64,000 nucleotides of DNA from an uncultured Aquimarina sp. (GCF_947492965.1 NZ_CANLOZ010000012.1:1-64000), one strand, 5' to 3'; positions 44,852-54,869 are shown, counted from the first letter of the stretch. The notes: a model not told the origin generated them from the sequence alone. Program-made: numbers and translations.

Positions 44852-47800
44852 TTAGAAATAGGCTCTTAGTTGAATACTTCCTGTATGAATGGTATCATTA
44901 TTTTCACTATTTCTTCCTAAATAAGAGACGTTTAGATCTAAATATTTGGTTAGTTTTTTTTGGGCTAAAAGAGACCAGGTGTAATTATCTCCAGGCTGTA
45001 AACCACTTAGCAATTGATAACCTACTGGAGAAAATGCATTTCCAGTAAAATCATTTTTGAAATAGTTAAATTCTCCACTTATCGATATCTGTTGTTTATT
45101 GGCATACATAAAAGAAACTCCTAGTTTTTGTTGAGTCAGTATTTCTTCTCCAGATATGTTTTCCTGATCATTTAACAAATAAAATATACTTAACTGTGTT
45201 TGCGGTGATAGCAAATAAGAAAGTTTAGGTTCAATCTTATAACCTTCTAAGACATAGTTTCTATTGGTAAAGTTTTCTGAAATACTTTCTGTTGTGATCA
45301 GTTCATTTTTTAGGTCAAAAAGCCATGTTTTGGCCATTTTATGAGCAAATGTTAGTTGATGGCTATCGATACTATTTTCCTGAAGTCCAGTTACCTGTAA
45401 GTTTGTGTTTGTGGAGGACAGAAATGTGTACGATGTGGTATAGCGTTGTTTTCCACGATTAAAAAATAATGTATTTCTAAAACTTAAATTTAGTGCCAGC
45501 TCATTCTCATCCTTACGGAATGGATTGATGTCAAAGGAATTATTATCTCTCAAATTTTTACGATCTACGATATAAGAAGTTTGATTGTAGAAATGAGATA
45601 ATAGTTTTTTAGTTTTATTTTCAGATCCTGACCAGGAAAGAGGGTTTAGAGTAATAATCTGACTAAGTCGATTTTGATGCGTTTTTACAAAAACCTGATT
45701 AGGTAGTAAAACCCTAAGGTAGATAGCTTCATCTGTAAACTGAGCAATTTCGAATTCTTCTAGTTCTTGCACACCGTTACTATTATAATCATTCCAGGTA
45801 TGAGTTCCTTGTCCAGGATCTACTTGGATATAAGTAAATTCCTGCTGTGGTAATGTTCCGCTATTGGTTTCTAAAACAGTGTTCCAATTGATTTTACTTC
45901 CAAAAAATCGCTGATTATACAGCAATCGAGAGTTTAGCGACTGCTCATCTTGTCGATTTTGATCTTCATTATCTAAGGTTCTGTAATTAACAAATAACGA
46001 AAGTTGCGTGTTTTTTGTGTTCAATAAGTTGGACTTTAAAAAGTAGGTGTTAGAGGTGCTCACTTTGTCCAGTCTATTGTTTCTTACACTGTCATTTATA
46101 CGATGTCGATATCCTATTTCTGCATAAATTTTGGTGCTATCACCTACTCCACTATATATTTCGTAGGATTTAAATCGTTGGGTATTTAGGGTAAATGTCT
46201 GATCTCCGACATTAATTTCTTTGTTCTCTTCAGTAGCCATTTTAGCACCTATCCAGTTTTTGGGAAAGCTATAGGTAATGTTGCTGTACATTCTAAAGAA
46301 GCGTGAGTCTAAAGTCTCATTTTTACTATTTAACAAACTTGAAAACACTCCAATACCTAATTTGTTAATTCGTAGTTCAGAATTCAAAAGATGCCTGTTT
46401 CCGTTATAATTTTCGGAAAAATTTAGGTGTTGAAAAGAGTATCTTGTGTATCCTTTTTGGGGATGTAGTAGTTCTAAACCAGCGGTAAAAAATTGTTGAT
46501 CCCCAAGAGGATTGTTCAAGTTCCAATCTCTATTAAACTCTACATTATAGATTCTTTCAATGCTTTTAAATTCTTTCTGGATGTAATCACCATTAGCAAA
46601 AGCATTCATGGTCCAGCTACTATCTCTGGAGAAAATATTTTGTTGTATCTGCAGTCTTCCAGCTACGCCATCATTATTATCATCATCAATATCCGAAAAT
46701 AAGTTGAGGTCATTTTTACTACCAGAAATTTCAAATGATACTGCTGTTTTTTTTGTTGGTACATAAGAACCTTGTACCACAGCAGTTTGTAGTTTGGTAG
46801 GCGCTACAAGTTGTACAACAGGTGCATAATTACCTTGCGGAATACCATTAACAGGTGGTGCATATTCAAAAATTCGACTTATTGTATTTACATCACCAAC
46901 GATATAGTCTCCTTGATTGTCACCTACCAACGAAAAACGTACATTAAATAATTCATCTTCTGGATTATTTGAAAATATAAATACTTCTTGTCCATTGATT
47001 GTTTCTCTTCTATAAAGGATTTTGTTTTCACTAAAAATATCAGGTACAGCTGATGGAGATATCATTTGAGTAGGATCATCACCAGCGTTGGATAGAATTT
47101 CTTTTTGAGGATCACTTAAGTTTTGTTGTAAAGGTTGATTTTTTGCATCATTTTCAGAATATACAAAAGCACCAATTTTTAGTTTGTCACTTGTGTGTTC
47201 TCCGCCACCATAGACTATTATTCTAGAATAATTTCGTTCTGTAGTTTGGTATTCTATAGATATCCGCATATCCGAAGTAATGGGATAAGTTGGATTAAAA
47301 CGTACTTCTCCTGCATTATAATCGATAATATAGTCTTTGTTCTCTCCCCGTTCTAGTAATAAACCATTTACATATACGCGCTCGCTACCAGATACAATAA
47401 GAATAAATAGTTCACCGTTAGGACCTGTTAATTTATATGGACCTTGATTACCTTCTTGTCCAGTAAATTGACTACGGGTAAAAACACCTCTGACCAATGC
47501 TCCAGATGCGAATAAATTCGTGTTTGATTCTAGATGGTTCAAAGTTCCGTTAATGGATATACCTTGCACATTTTTGGTAAATCTGTTAAAATAACTAGTA
47601 TTGTTTTGTAGTTGTACATCGCCTGCTCTTACATTCCAGTTTTTACTGTAGAGTTCAATAAATACTTGATCAAATTCATCTAGATTTTGCGAATATCCAC
47701 TTTGTTGTACTGGCACATTGGCATCCTGAATAGAAGCTCTAAGCGAAATGTTATCACTAATCTTGCCTGAGATTTGTAAATCTAGTTCAGAGTTTAATAC

Positions 47801-48268
47801 CGTATTTTGGTTGCTGCCTACGGTAACACCTCTAGAGATACTACCATTAGTGGTAAGCCCATCAAAAGGAGTGAATTCTTTTTTGTTATTAGCTTCGGAT
47901 AAGCTGTATAGCTTTTGTAGATTCCCATTTTCCTTTACAATTAGAGATGGATCAAACTCAAAATACTTTTTGGTTAGAAAATCGGGATAACGATAATATT
48001 GTAATGTAATCGAATCATTTTGTGCTTGAATCTCTGGAGATAAAATTACAGACGCATTTTCAAAATTCACCTTGTAAAAAGTACTGTCTATAGCATTCCC
48101 TTGTTTTGAAAGCAATTTAAATTTAAAAGGATTGATGCTCACAGAATCAATGCGTATGGTATCGGTAACGGGTACTTTTTTACTTCTGAAATTTCCAGAA
48201 ATATCCTGCCCGTATATAGTATAGGTACTAAGAAGTAATAAAAAACCTAAAACCGTAAAAATACGCAT
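44852..48268 (-). CDS. Large outer-membrane beta-barrel protein with SprA-like segment
   Basis: A 1138-residue protein with signal peptide MRIFTVLGFLLLLSTYTIYG, predicted outer membrane. The N-terminal part includes GSISRGVTVGSNQNTVLNSE and the block SERVYVNGLLLERGENKDYI followed by DYNAGEVRFNPTYPITSDMR, which resembles segments of the T9SS translocon protein SprA, although this protein is half its length. The rest is a run of amphipathic strands ending GSIQLRAYF. The frame opens with GTG at 48304, but a -7 box at 48281-48274 puts the start at ATG 48268. Function unknown. Confidence 0.8.
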   Translation of the reverse strand: MRIFTVLGFLLLLSTYTIYGQDISGNFRSKKVPVTDTIRIDSVSINPFKFKLLSKQGNAIDSTFYKVNFENASVILSPEIQAQNDSITLQYYRYPDFLTKKYFEFDPSLIVKENGNLQKLYSLSEANNKKEFTPFDGLTTNGSISRGVTVGSNQNTVLNSELDLQISGKISDNISLRASIQDANVPVQQSGYSQNLDEFDQVFIELYSKNWNVRAGDVQLQNNTSYFNRFTKNVQGISINGTLNHLESNTNLFASGALVRGVFTRSQFTGQEGNQGPYKLTGPNGELFILIVSGSERVYVNGLLLERGENKDYIIDYNAGEVRFNPTYPITSDMRISIEYQTTERNYSRIIVYGGGEHTSDKLKIGAFVYSENDAKNQPLQQNLSDPQKEILSNAGDDPTQMISPSAVPDIFSENKILYRRETINGQEVFIFSNNPEDELFNVRFSLVGDNQGDYIVGDVNTISRIFEYAPPVNGIPQGNYAPVVQLVAPTKLQTAVVQGSYVPTKKTAVSFEISGSKNDLNLFSDIDDDNNDGVAGRLQIQQNIFSRDSSWTMNAFANGDYIQKEFKSIERIYNVEFNRDWNLNNPLGDQQFFTAGLELLHPQKGYTRYSFQHLNFSENYNGNRHLLNSELRINKLGIGVFSSLLNSKNETLDSRFFRMYSNITYSFPKNWIGAKMATEENKEINVGDQTFTLNTQRFKSYEIYSGVGDSTKIYAEIGYRHRINDSVRNNRLDKVSTSNTYFLKSNLLNTKNTQLSLFVNYRTLDNEDQNRQDEQSLNSRLLYNQRFFGSKINWNTVLETNSGTLPQQEFTYIQVDPGQGTHTWNDYNSNGVQELEEFEIAQFTDEAIYLRVLLPNQVFVKTHQNRLSQIITLNPLSWSGSENKTKKLLSHFYNQTSYIVDRKNLRDNNSFDINPFRKDENELALNLSFRNTLFFNRGKQRYTTSYTFLSSTNTNLQVTGLQENSIDSHQLTFAHKMAKTWLFDLKNELITTESISENFTNRNYVLEGYKIEPKLSYLLSPQTQLSIFYLLNDQENISGEEILTQQKLGVSFMYANKQQISISGEFNYFKNDFTGNAFSPVGYQLLSGLQPGDNYTWSLLAQKKLTKYLDLNVSYLGRNSENNDTIHTGSIQLRAYF

Positions 48269-48273
48269 CGATA

Positions 48274-48281
48274 CAAAACTA
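48274..48281 (-). promoter_or_regulatory. -7 box of the large barrel gene
   Basis: Minus-strand TAGTTTTG fits TAnnTTTG and ends five bases before the ATG at 48268. This excludes the upstream GTG at 48304 as start and implies a leaderless mRNA. Confidence 0.55.
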
Positions 48282-48426
48282 AAGTTTTTCAGAAACAGAG
48301 GCACTCCAAGCCCTTAAATTACTATGATTTGTGCAACAATTATTGATTGGATAGGTTTTTATAATAGCGATAACGATAAATATAGTGGTATGTTTTGTGA
48401 TTTCGCATTTATTTAAGCAAAAATTT

Positions 48427-48855
48427 ATGACGGATTATTTAGACAATAAAAGTTGGTGGCGCAAAAGTAGAAGTTGGATTCTAGGTTTTTTCGCATTGAT
48501 AAGTGGATTTGTACTTACAATGTTGGTACTGCTTGGTAAGCCAATAGGCGATTTTACAAAAGCAATGGTAGATCCGACGGTATATACGACTGCTTTCGAA
48601 ATGGTGGAAGATGATCAGCGTGTGATAGCACTCTTAGGCGAAGTAAAGCCTATTAGTGTTTTTGAATTGCTGGAAGGTGAAGTTCGGTATGAGGAAAAGA
48701 ATAAGGCTGTTATGACTGTCGGAATCAAAGGTTCTAAGCAAAAAGGGAAATTAGATATTATCGCCAATAAATGGAATAATACTTGGCATTATGAATTAGT
48801 ACGAGTACGAACTAAAAAACCCAAAAAAATAATTGAAGTCTTGGGGAATGAATAG
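48427..48855 (+). CDS. Coa1/Tim21-like single-pass membrane protein
   Basis: A 142-residue protein with one N-terminal membrane helix (WILGFFALISGFVLTMLVLL, about residues 17-36) and a globular domain with DDQRVIALLGEVKPISVF and AVMTVGIKGSKQKGKLDIIA, resembling the Coa1 family (cytochrome oxidase assembly factor 1-like). The frame is open from 48385, but ATG 48427 gives a sensible cytosolic N-terminus (MTDYLDNKSWW). No oxidase genes are nearby; the link to oxidase assembly is by family resemblance only. Confidence 0.7.
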   Translation: MTDYLDNKSWWRKSRSWILGFFALISGFVLTMLVLLGKPIGDFTKAMVDPTVYTTAFEMVEDDQRVIALLGEVKPISVFELLEGEVRYEEKNKAVMTVGIKGSKQKGKLDIIANKWNNTWHYELVRVRTKKPKKIIEVLGNE

Positions 48856-48936
48856 TGTTATCTATTTTGTTTGGATATAATTATCATAAGAAAGAATTTT
48901 AAAATATTTTAGTAATACCCTTATAAACCAAACCCC

Positions 48937-51900
48937 ATGAAACTATTAAAAACCATCGTCATTTTTGTGTTTTCCACACACGTTATTTTTTCTCAAAATA
49001 CAACTAGACAAGATACATTGCAAGCTGCTAAATATTTTAAAAAAGCGGATGCATTATTAGAAGATAGAAAGTTAGATAGTGCTATCGTGTATTTTGAAAA
49101 GGCATTGCCGCTATACAAAAAAACAAAAGTTTGGGAGCGAGTTGCAGGTTGTTATAATGGGATTTCCGAAAGTTATTTTGAATATTCAAAATATGAAGAG
49201 TCATTGAAATCTGCTAAGGTAGCATTAAATATTTGCAATACTTATTTAGATGCATATAGCCTTCAAAAAGCAAAAGCCCTTGATTATATTGGATTATACT
49301 ATGAATTTGAAACTTTTGATTATAAAGCTACTATAGAATATTATCAAAAAGCACTATCAATCAGACATAAATTAGTCCCTGAAAATCATCTTGAAATAGC
49401 AAAATCCTATGAAAATTTAGGGTTTGTTAACAGAAAAATGGCAAATTTTACTAAAGCATTAAGTTATCAAAGAATGGCTTTAAAAATTTACACTGAAAAT
49501 TTAGGTAATATTAATTCTAAAGTAGCAGCTGTTCATCAGAATATAGCCCAGGTCCTTCAAGATAGAGGAGAATATAATACGGCTTTAAAAAGCTATATTC
49601 AAGCACTTACAATTCGAATGGATTTGGGGAAAGAAAATGATTTTAATGTTGCTGCTCTTTTCTTTAACATAGGAACAATTTATGAGGATAAGAGGCAGTA
49701 TGAAAAAGCAGCATATAATATTGAAAAATCTATAAAATTATTTTCAAATATACAAGGCAGAGGTAAGGTATATATTCCATACTGTTATAATAGTCTTGGA
49801 AATATATTTTATTATCAAAATAGGATTAATCAAGCATTGAGTTTTTATAAAAAAGCGCTTACATTACAGGCGGGAACAAAGGCTGAAAACTATTATTTAA
49901 TATCTGTCTTATATAATAATTTAGGATCTTGTTATCAAAAAAAAGAATTATATGAGAAAGCAACAGAATACTATGAGAAAAGTCGTAATAATAAAATAAA
50001 AGTATTTGGAAAAAACCATCCTTCTATAGCAACGCAATATCATAACATTGGTAATATTCTGGAAATCAAAAAAAAACATGATGAAGCAATAAATTACTAC
50101 GAAAAAGCTTTGGAGATAAGAATTCGTACTCAAGGAGAAAATCATCCTGAGGTTGCGAGCTCTTATAATAGCCTTGGAGATTGTTATTTTGAGTTAGGTT
50201 TGGATAAAATCGCTCTGGAGAATTATAAAAAAGCTTTGGATGTTTTTAGCGTCTATTCTAAAAAAAATCATCCGGAACTTTCAAGATCCTATAGTAATAT
50301 ATCAAAAATATTTATGAGAGAAGGGAATTACAAAAAAGCTATCAATTATTATAACAAAGCTTTGACTTCCAACTTAAAGTTAAATTTTAAAAGTAAATCA
50401 ATTTCTAATCAGTTTTTAGATTTAGAGATGGCATTAATAACAATTAACAGAAAAGCTAAGGCTTTAAAAGCTCTTTATATTCAGAACAACAATATTAATA
50501 ATCTTGAAAAAAGCATAACGGTTTTCAAAAAAGCTGATACCTTACTTAATTTAATAAAAAAGATAAACGTTCAGTACGAAGATAGGGTAGATTTTGGAAA
50601 CAGAATCAAAGAAACTTATAAAGGAGCAATCGAATGTCACATTTTATTAAACGAAAAAAGAAAAAAAAATAAAGATTTATATCAAGCCTTCTACTATTCG
50701 GAAAAAAGCAAATCCAATATTCTGAAAGATTTGTTAAATAATACCAATGCCAAAAGCTTTTCCGAATTATCATCTGATCTTATAATATTAGAAAGAGATC
50801 TAAGAATTGATAAAGCCTATTATCAATCCAAAGTAAATGAACAGTTATCTAGTAAAGAAGTAGATTCTTCCAGACTTTCAAGGTATGAAAATAAACTCTT
50901 CGATATTTCTCGTCGGCAAGATTCTTTAGTAGAGGTTTTAGAAAATAACTATCCTAAATACCATCAGCTTAAATATGATAATAACGTAATTTCTGTAGCA
51001 GAAGTACAACAAAAACTGGATGACAAAACGACTTTATTAGAGTTTTTTACTGCAGATAGTACTACCTATGCCTTTACTATTTCAAAAAACAAGATTGCTA
51101 TAAAAGAACTATCAACTCCAAAATTAGAAGAGCAGGTTAAAGAATTTCAAGGAGCTATTACCAAAGATTATGAAGCGTATAAGGGTATTTCATATAATCT
51201 ATATCAAACCCTAGTAGAACCGATTAACAAAGAATTAGTAGGTAATCAGTTAATTATTGTACCAGATGGTCCACTTTGGCATCTTAATTTTGATTTACTA
51301 CTAACTCAAGAAGATCCTTCTAACAATCCTAAGAATTGGCCATATTTGCTTAAGGATTATGCTATATCCTATGCCAATTCTGCTACCTTATTATTTAGAG
51401 ATAGTTTAGAGCAAGAATCTGAGACTAATCCTTTGCAAGAATGCTTGGCATTTTCTTTTTCAGGAGAAGAAAATACAGAGATAGCCTCTACCAAAGTACG
51501 TTTAAGAAGTTTACGAAGTGTAGGTGTAGATTTACCAGGAACGCGAGAAGAAATCGGTGCGATAGCAAATATTGTAGATGGTCAATATTTCTATGGTTCA
51601 GAAGCAACAGAACAAAATTTTAAACAACACGCAGGAGCTTATAATATTTTACACCTTGCTCTGCACGGAGATGTTGATAATGAACGACCAGAAAATTCAA
51701 AATTATATTTCACCAAAAGTAAGGATACCCTAGAAGATAATTATCTGTATAGTCATGAACTGTTTGCGTTAGATATTCCAGCAGAACTTACTGTTTTGAG
51801 TGCATGTAATACAGGAACTGGTAAAATTGCCAAAGGCGAAGGCATTATGAGCTTAGGAAATGCTTTTCAGTATGCTGGAACCAAAAGTTTACTATTAACC

Positions 51901-52218
51901 AACTGGGAAGTTTCTGATGAAACCACCCCTAAAATTATGGAGTATTTTTATCGAAACTTAAAAGACGGTAAAAACAAAGCAGAGGCACTACAGCAAGCAA
52001 AATTGCAATTTCTTAACACTACCAATGAAGAAACGAATCATCCCTATTATTGGGGTGGATTTTACCTATTAGGAGATACAGCTGTTATAGAGTTGAAAAA
52101 TGACAGTTCAAAATATTGGTGGATTGGGTTTGGTGTTTTAGCACTGATCTTAGTAAGTTTGTTTTGGTACAGAAAAAAAGAATGCTTTGATCAGTGGTCA
52201 GGCATAATCATGAATTAA
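48937..52218 (+). CDS. Exported TPR protein with C-terminal CHAT protease domain and membrane anchor
   Basis: A 1093-residue protein: signal peptide (MKLLKTIVIFVFSTHVIFSQ), about ten tetratricopeptide repeats (residues 25-490; examples YEKATEYYEKSRNNKIKVFG, HDEAINYYEKALEIRIRTQG), a helical linker, and a CHAT caspase-like domain (about 770-1060). The CHAT dyad is intact: His in ILHLALHGDVDNE and Cys in LTVLSACNTGTGK; GTREEIGAIANIV and YYWGGFYLLGD are further family blocks. A membrane helix (YWWIGFGVLALILVSLFWY) near residue 1070 is followed by a short basic tail. Protease activity in the periplasm is predicted; the substrate is unknown. xth follows after 11 bp. Confidence 0.9.
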   Translation: MKLLKTIVIFVFSTHVIFSQNTTRQDTLQAAKYFKKADALLEDRKLDSAIVYFEKALPLYKKTKVWERVAGCYNGISESYFEYSKYEESLKSAKVALNICNTYLDAYSLQKAKALDYIGLYYEFETFDYKATIEYYQKALSIRHKLVPENHLEIAKSYENLGFVNRKMANFTKALSYQRMALKIYTENLGNINSKVAAVHQNIAQVLQDRGEYNTALKSYIQALTIRMDLGKENDFNVAALFFNIGTIYEDKRQYEKAAYNIEKSIKLFSNIQGRGKVYIPYCYNSLGNIFYYQNRINQALSFYKKALTLQAGTKAENYYLISVLYNNLGSCYQKKELYEKATEYYEKSRNNKIKVFGKNHPSIATQYHNIGNILEIKKKHDEAINYYEKALEIRIRTQGENHPEVASSYNSLGDCYFELGLDKIALENYKKALDVFSVYSKKNHPELSRSYSNISKIFMREGNYKKAINYYNKALTSNLKLNFKSKSISNQFLDLEMALITINRKAKALKALYIQNNNINNLEKSITVFKKADTLLNLIKKINVQYEDRVDFGNRIKETYKGAIECHILLNEKRKKNKDLYQAFYYSEKSKSNILKDLLNNTNAKSFSELSSDLIILERDLRIDKAYYQSKVNEQLSSKEVDSSRLSRYENKLFDISRRQDSLVEVLENNYPKYHQLKYDNNVISVAEVQQKLDDKTTLLEFFTADSTTYAFTISKNKIAIKELSTPKLEEQVKEFQGAITKDYEAYKGISYNLYQTLVEPINKELVGNQLIIVPDGPLWHLNFDLLLTQEDPSNNPKNWPYLLKDYAISYANSATLLFRDSLEQESETNPLQECLAFSFSGEENTEIASTKVRLRSLRSVGVDLPGTREEIGAIANIVDGQYFYGSEATEQNFKQHAGAYNILHLALHGDVDNERPENSKLYFTKSKDTLEDNYLYSHELFALDIPAELTVLSACNTGTGKIAKGEGIMSLGNAFQYAGTKSLLLTNWEVSDETTPKIMEYFYRNLKDGKNKAEALQQAKLQFLNTTNEETNHPYYWGGFYLLGDTAVIELKNDSSKYWWIGFGVLALILVSLFWYRKKECFDQWSGIIMN

Positions 52219-52229
52219 AATAGAGATAC

Positions 52230-52994
52230 GTGAAAATAATATCATATAATGTAAACGGAATTCGTGCAGCCTTAAAAAAAGGTTTTATAGAATGGTTACA
52301 ACAAGCAGATCCTGATGTGATTTGCTTACAGGAAATCAAAGCCAATAAGGAACAGCTAGAACTCGATGTTTTTGCCGAAGCAGGATATTCCTATAATTAT
52401 TGGTTTAGTGCACAGAAAAAAGGATATAGTGGTGTTGCTATCTTATCCAAAACAGAACCAAACCACATAGAATATGGTACTGGAATCGACTATATGGATC
52501 ATGAAGGGCGTAACCTGCGAGCTGATTTTGATGGAGTATCTATCATGAGTATGTACCTGCCAAGTGGAACTAATTTAGATCGATTAGAGCATAAGTTAAA
52601 ATATATGGCAGATCTACAAGAATATGTTGATGAACTTAAAAAAACGTATCCTAATTTGGTTATTCTAGGAGATTACAATATCTGTCATCAGGCAATTGAT
52701 ATTCATGATCCTGTTCGTAATAAAAATGTATCAGGATTTTTACCAGTAGAAAGAGAATGGATCGGTAATTTTATAGAGAGTGGATTTATTGATTCCTTTA
52801 GGCATTTTAATTCAGAACCTCATAATTACTCTTGGTGGAGCTATAGAGCTAACGCCAGAGCGAATAATAAAGGTTGGCGATTAGATTATGGAATGGTAGC
52901 AGAACCTTTAAGAGATAAACTAGAACGAGCTATCATTTTATCCGAAGCAAAACATAGTGATCATTGCCCAATCATGGTAGAGTTAGACGTATAA
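52230..52994 (+). CDS. xth: Exodeoxyribonuclease III
   Basis: An AP endonuclease and 3'-5' exonuclease of base-excision repair. The 254-residue protein has the endonuclease/exonuclease/phosphatase motifs MKIISYNVNGIRAALKKGF, VICLQEIKAN (metal Glu), VILGDYNICH, WRLDYGMVA and the catalytic His in AKHSDHCPIMVEL. The start is GTG at 52230, 11 bp after the CHAT gene, so it may be read from the same transcript. Confidence 0.95.
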   Translation: MKIISYNVNGIRAALKKGFIEWLQQADPDVICLQEIKANKEQLELDVFAEAGYSYNYWFSAQKKGYSGVAILSKTEPNHIEYGTGIDYMDHEGRNLRADFDGVSIMSMYLPSGTNLDRLEHKLKYMADLQEYVDELKKTYPNLVILGDYNICHQAIDIHDPVRNKNVSGFLPVEREWIGNFIESGFIDSFRHFNSEPHNYSWWSYRANARANNKGWRLDYGMVAEPLRDKLERAIILSEAKHSDHCPIMVELDV

Positions 52995-53020
52995 AAAACT
53001 TAGAATTGACATACCAAATT

Positions 53021-53093
53021 GTCACACTGACCTTGTCGAAGTGTTATATTAGTATAATGAGATCTTATCAGTCTTCGACTTGCTTAGACTAAC
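53021..53093. repeat. Imperfect inverted repeat, dispersed intergenic type
   Basis: GTCACACTGACCTTGTCGAA (53021-53040, continuing GTG) and CAGTCTTCGACTTGCTTAGA (53069-53088, continuing CTAAC) are inverted relatives, sharing GTCGAAG / CTTCGAC and CTGA/CTAA blocks. They can fold into a long interrupted hairpin. The wording 'cttcgact-gctcagact' is one I remember from many flavobacterial intergenic repeats. It fills most of the xth-OmpA gap. Confidence 0.65.
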
Positions 53094-53108
53094 AGAAAAA
53101 ACAAAAAT

Positions 53109-54068
53109 ATGATACAAAGAATTTTAATAATCATTTTTATTGGAGCTTTTGCCACTTCTTGTGTTTCTTCTAAAGTACATAAAGAACTAGAAGGAAAATA
53201 TGCACGATTAAAAAGAGAAAATCGTTCTCTGCAAGATAAATATAAGGCATTACAAAAGGAAAGCGATGCTGATAAGTTAGCTCTGGATAAGTTAAATGAA
53301 GCATATGACAAAACAAAGACAGAGAGAGACGAGTTACGAACTAAATACGATGCGCTTTCTTCAAACTATGAAAACCTAAAGAATTCCTATGACGCCTTAG
53401 GAAAAAATAGTGCAGAGGCTTTGAATGCAAATAACAAGAGAAATCGAGAATTGTTATCTCAATTAGAAGAAAAGGAAAGAACCTTAGCAGCTGAGCGTAA
53501 TCGATTAGAAAAACTACAGAGAGATTTGGATAGCCGTTCTAAACGTGTAGATGAGTTAGAAGGGCTAATTGCTGCTAAAGATGCTAAGATGCAAGCGTTA
53601 AAATCTGCTATTTCTAAAGCACTAAGAAATTTTGAAGGAAAAGGACTAACCGTAGAAGAAAGAAATGGAAAGGTGTATATCTCTATGGAGAATAAATTGT
53701 TGTTTGATTCTGGTAGTTGGGCAGTAGGTACCCAAGGAAGACAAGCCGTAAAACAGTTGGGATCTGTTCTTGGAGAAAACCCAGATATTGCTGTATTGAT
53801 AGAAGGACATACTGATAATGTGCCTTATACTGGTAATGGACAGTTAAAAGGAAATTGGGATCTTTCTACCAAAAGAGCGACAGCTATTGTAGATTTATTA
53901 CTAAAAAATCCACGAATAGATGCGCAAAACCTTACCGCTGCCGGAAGAGGAGAATACTCACCAGTAGCATCTAACGAAACATCTGCTGGTAAAGCTAAAA
54001 ACAGAAGAATAGAAGTGATTCTAACACCTAAGTTAGATGAAATTTCTAAGTTATTAAATGATATATAA
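53109..54068 (+). CDS. OmpA-family lipoprotein with coiled coil
   Basis: A 319-residue lipoprotein (lipobox AFATSC at residues 13-18) with a long coiled coil (about 20-170, heptads such as LKRENRSLQDKYKALQKES) and a C-terminal OmpA peptidoglycan-binding domain (NKLLFDSGSWAVG, VLIEGHTDNVPYTG, STKRATAIVDLLL, AGRGEYSPVASNETSAGKAK, NRRIEVILTP). It should link the outer membrane to peptidoglycan. A terminator follows at 54084. Confidence 0.92.
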   Translation: MIQRILIIIFIGAFATSCVSSKVHKELEGKYARLKRENRSLQDKYKALQKESDADKLALDKLNEAYDKTKTERDELRTKYDALSSNYENLKNSYDALGKNSAEALNANNKRNRELLSQLEEKERTLAAERNRLEKLQRDLDSRSKRVDELEGLIAAKDAKMQALKSAISKALRNFEGKGLTVEERNGKVYISMENKLLFDSGSWAVGTQGRQAVKQLGSVLGENPDIAVLIEGHTDNVPYTGNGQLKGNWDLSTKRATAIVDLLLKNPRIDAQNLTAAGRGEYSPVASNETSAGKAKNRRIEVILTPKLDEISKLLNDI

Positions 54069-54083
54069 GGTTAGTGTAACCGC

Positions 54084-54115
54084 AAAAAAAAAGCGCTCGA
54101 ATGGAGCGCTTTTTT
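54084..54115 (+). terminator. Rho-independent terminator after the OmpA gene
   Basis: AAAAAGCGCTC and GAGCGCTTTTT form a perfect stem with a short loop, bounded by A's on the left and T's on the right, so it can serve both convergent genes. Confidence 0.9.
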
Positions 54116-54139
54116 ATGTACTTTATATTATTTTAAATT

Positions 54140-54547
54140 TTACAGACCATCTAGAATTGCTCTAATTTCTGCATTACTATTTTGTTTAGCACCTTCTTTT
54201 ACTTTTGTAAGTACATTAAAAAACTTATCTACTACCTTATTTAGCATTAAATCATCTTCTAGTGCTATAGATTTTCCATTAGAAGTAAGTAGCTTAAATT
54301 TATAGTGCTCTATATCAACAGGTAAACTTTTATCTCTTTCTCTTGCTAACGATACAGTTCCTTTACTTTTGTGAATTGAAATGACACCTCCTTCAGCAGT
54401 AACTTGATCTGTCATCTCACCAACTTCTGTTGCAAGTTGATACAATTCTTTAACAAATTTTTCATTAATCTCAGCATCTGTATATCTTTGAGCGTTTGCA
54501 GTTACTCCTGCACCTACTAAGAATAAAAGTAGCATTAGTTTTTTCAT
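54140..54547 (-). CDS. Small exported protein, function unknown
   Basis: A 135-residue protein with a clear signal peptide (MKKLMLLLFLVGAGVTANAQ). The mature part is mixed alpha/beta (EINEKFVKELYQLATEVGEM, GKTVSLARE-like strand region, LMLNKVVDKFFNVLTKVKEG), without Cys or a known motif. The leader has TAACACCCAAATATT directly before the ATG, the motif shared with hpd and the DUF3108 gene. It is convergent with the OmpA gene. Confidence 0.7.
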   Translation of the reverse strand: MKKLMLLLFLVGAGVTANAQRYTDAEINEKFVKELYQLATEVGEMTDQVTAEGGVISIHKSKGTVSLARERDKSLPVDIEHYKFKLLTSNGKSIALEDDLMLNKVVDKFFNVLTKVKEGAKQNSNAEIRAILDGL

Positions 54548-54869
54548 AATATTTGGGTGTTATAAATTTAGTATCAAAACTACGTATTTGATTTCACGTA
54601 TTCCTAACGGAATAATTATAATTTTATTATTAAAGTTATCTTAAAAACTTGGTTTAAAATAACCAATTTAATTTGAAGTTTCCAAAAAGTGTGCCACGAA
54701 TTTAGCAAACAAAAAATAAAATTCTTAAATATGCATAGAAGTGCTGTAAATTTTCATAACAAATTGAAAAAGTTTACATTGCTTCCTGTTATAAAAGCGT
54801 AAAATCCAGTAAAACAGATAACAAAACAGCAGTATCAGACGTTTATAATACCCAAATCAAATAAAAACT
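54548..54869. other. Intergenic region, AT-rich, divergent promoters expected
   Basis: About 320 bp between two divergent exported-protein genes. No open frame of note, no strong hairpin and no repeat was seen. ACACCCAAA lies next to the left gene's start and ATACCCAAATC about 25 bases before the right gene's ATG. Clear TAnnTTTG boxes were not found. Confidence 0.5.
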
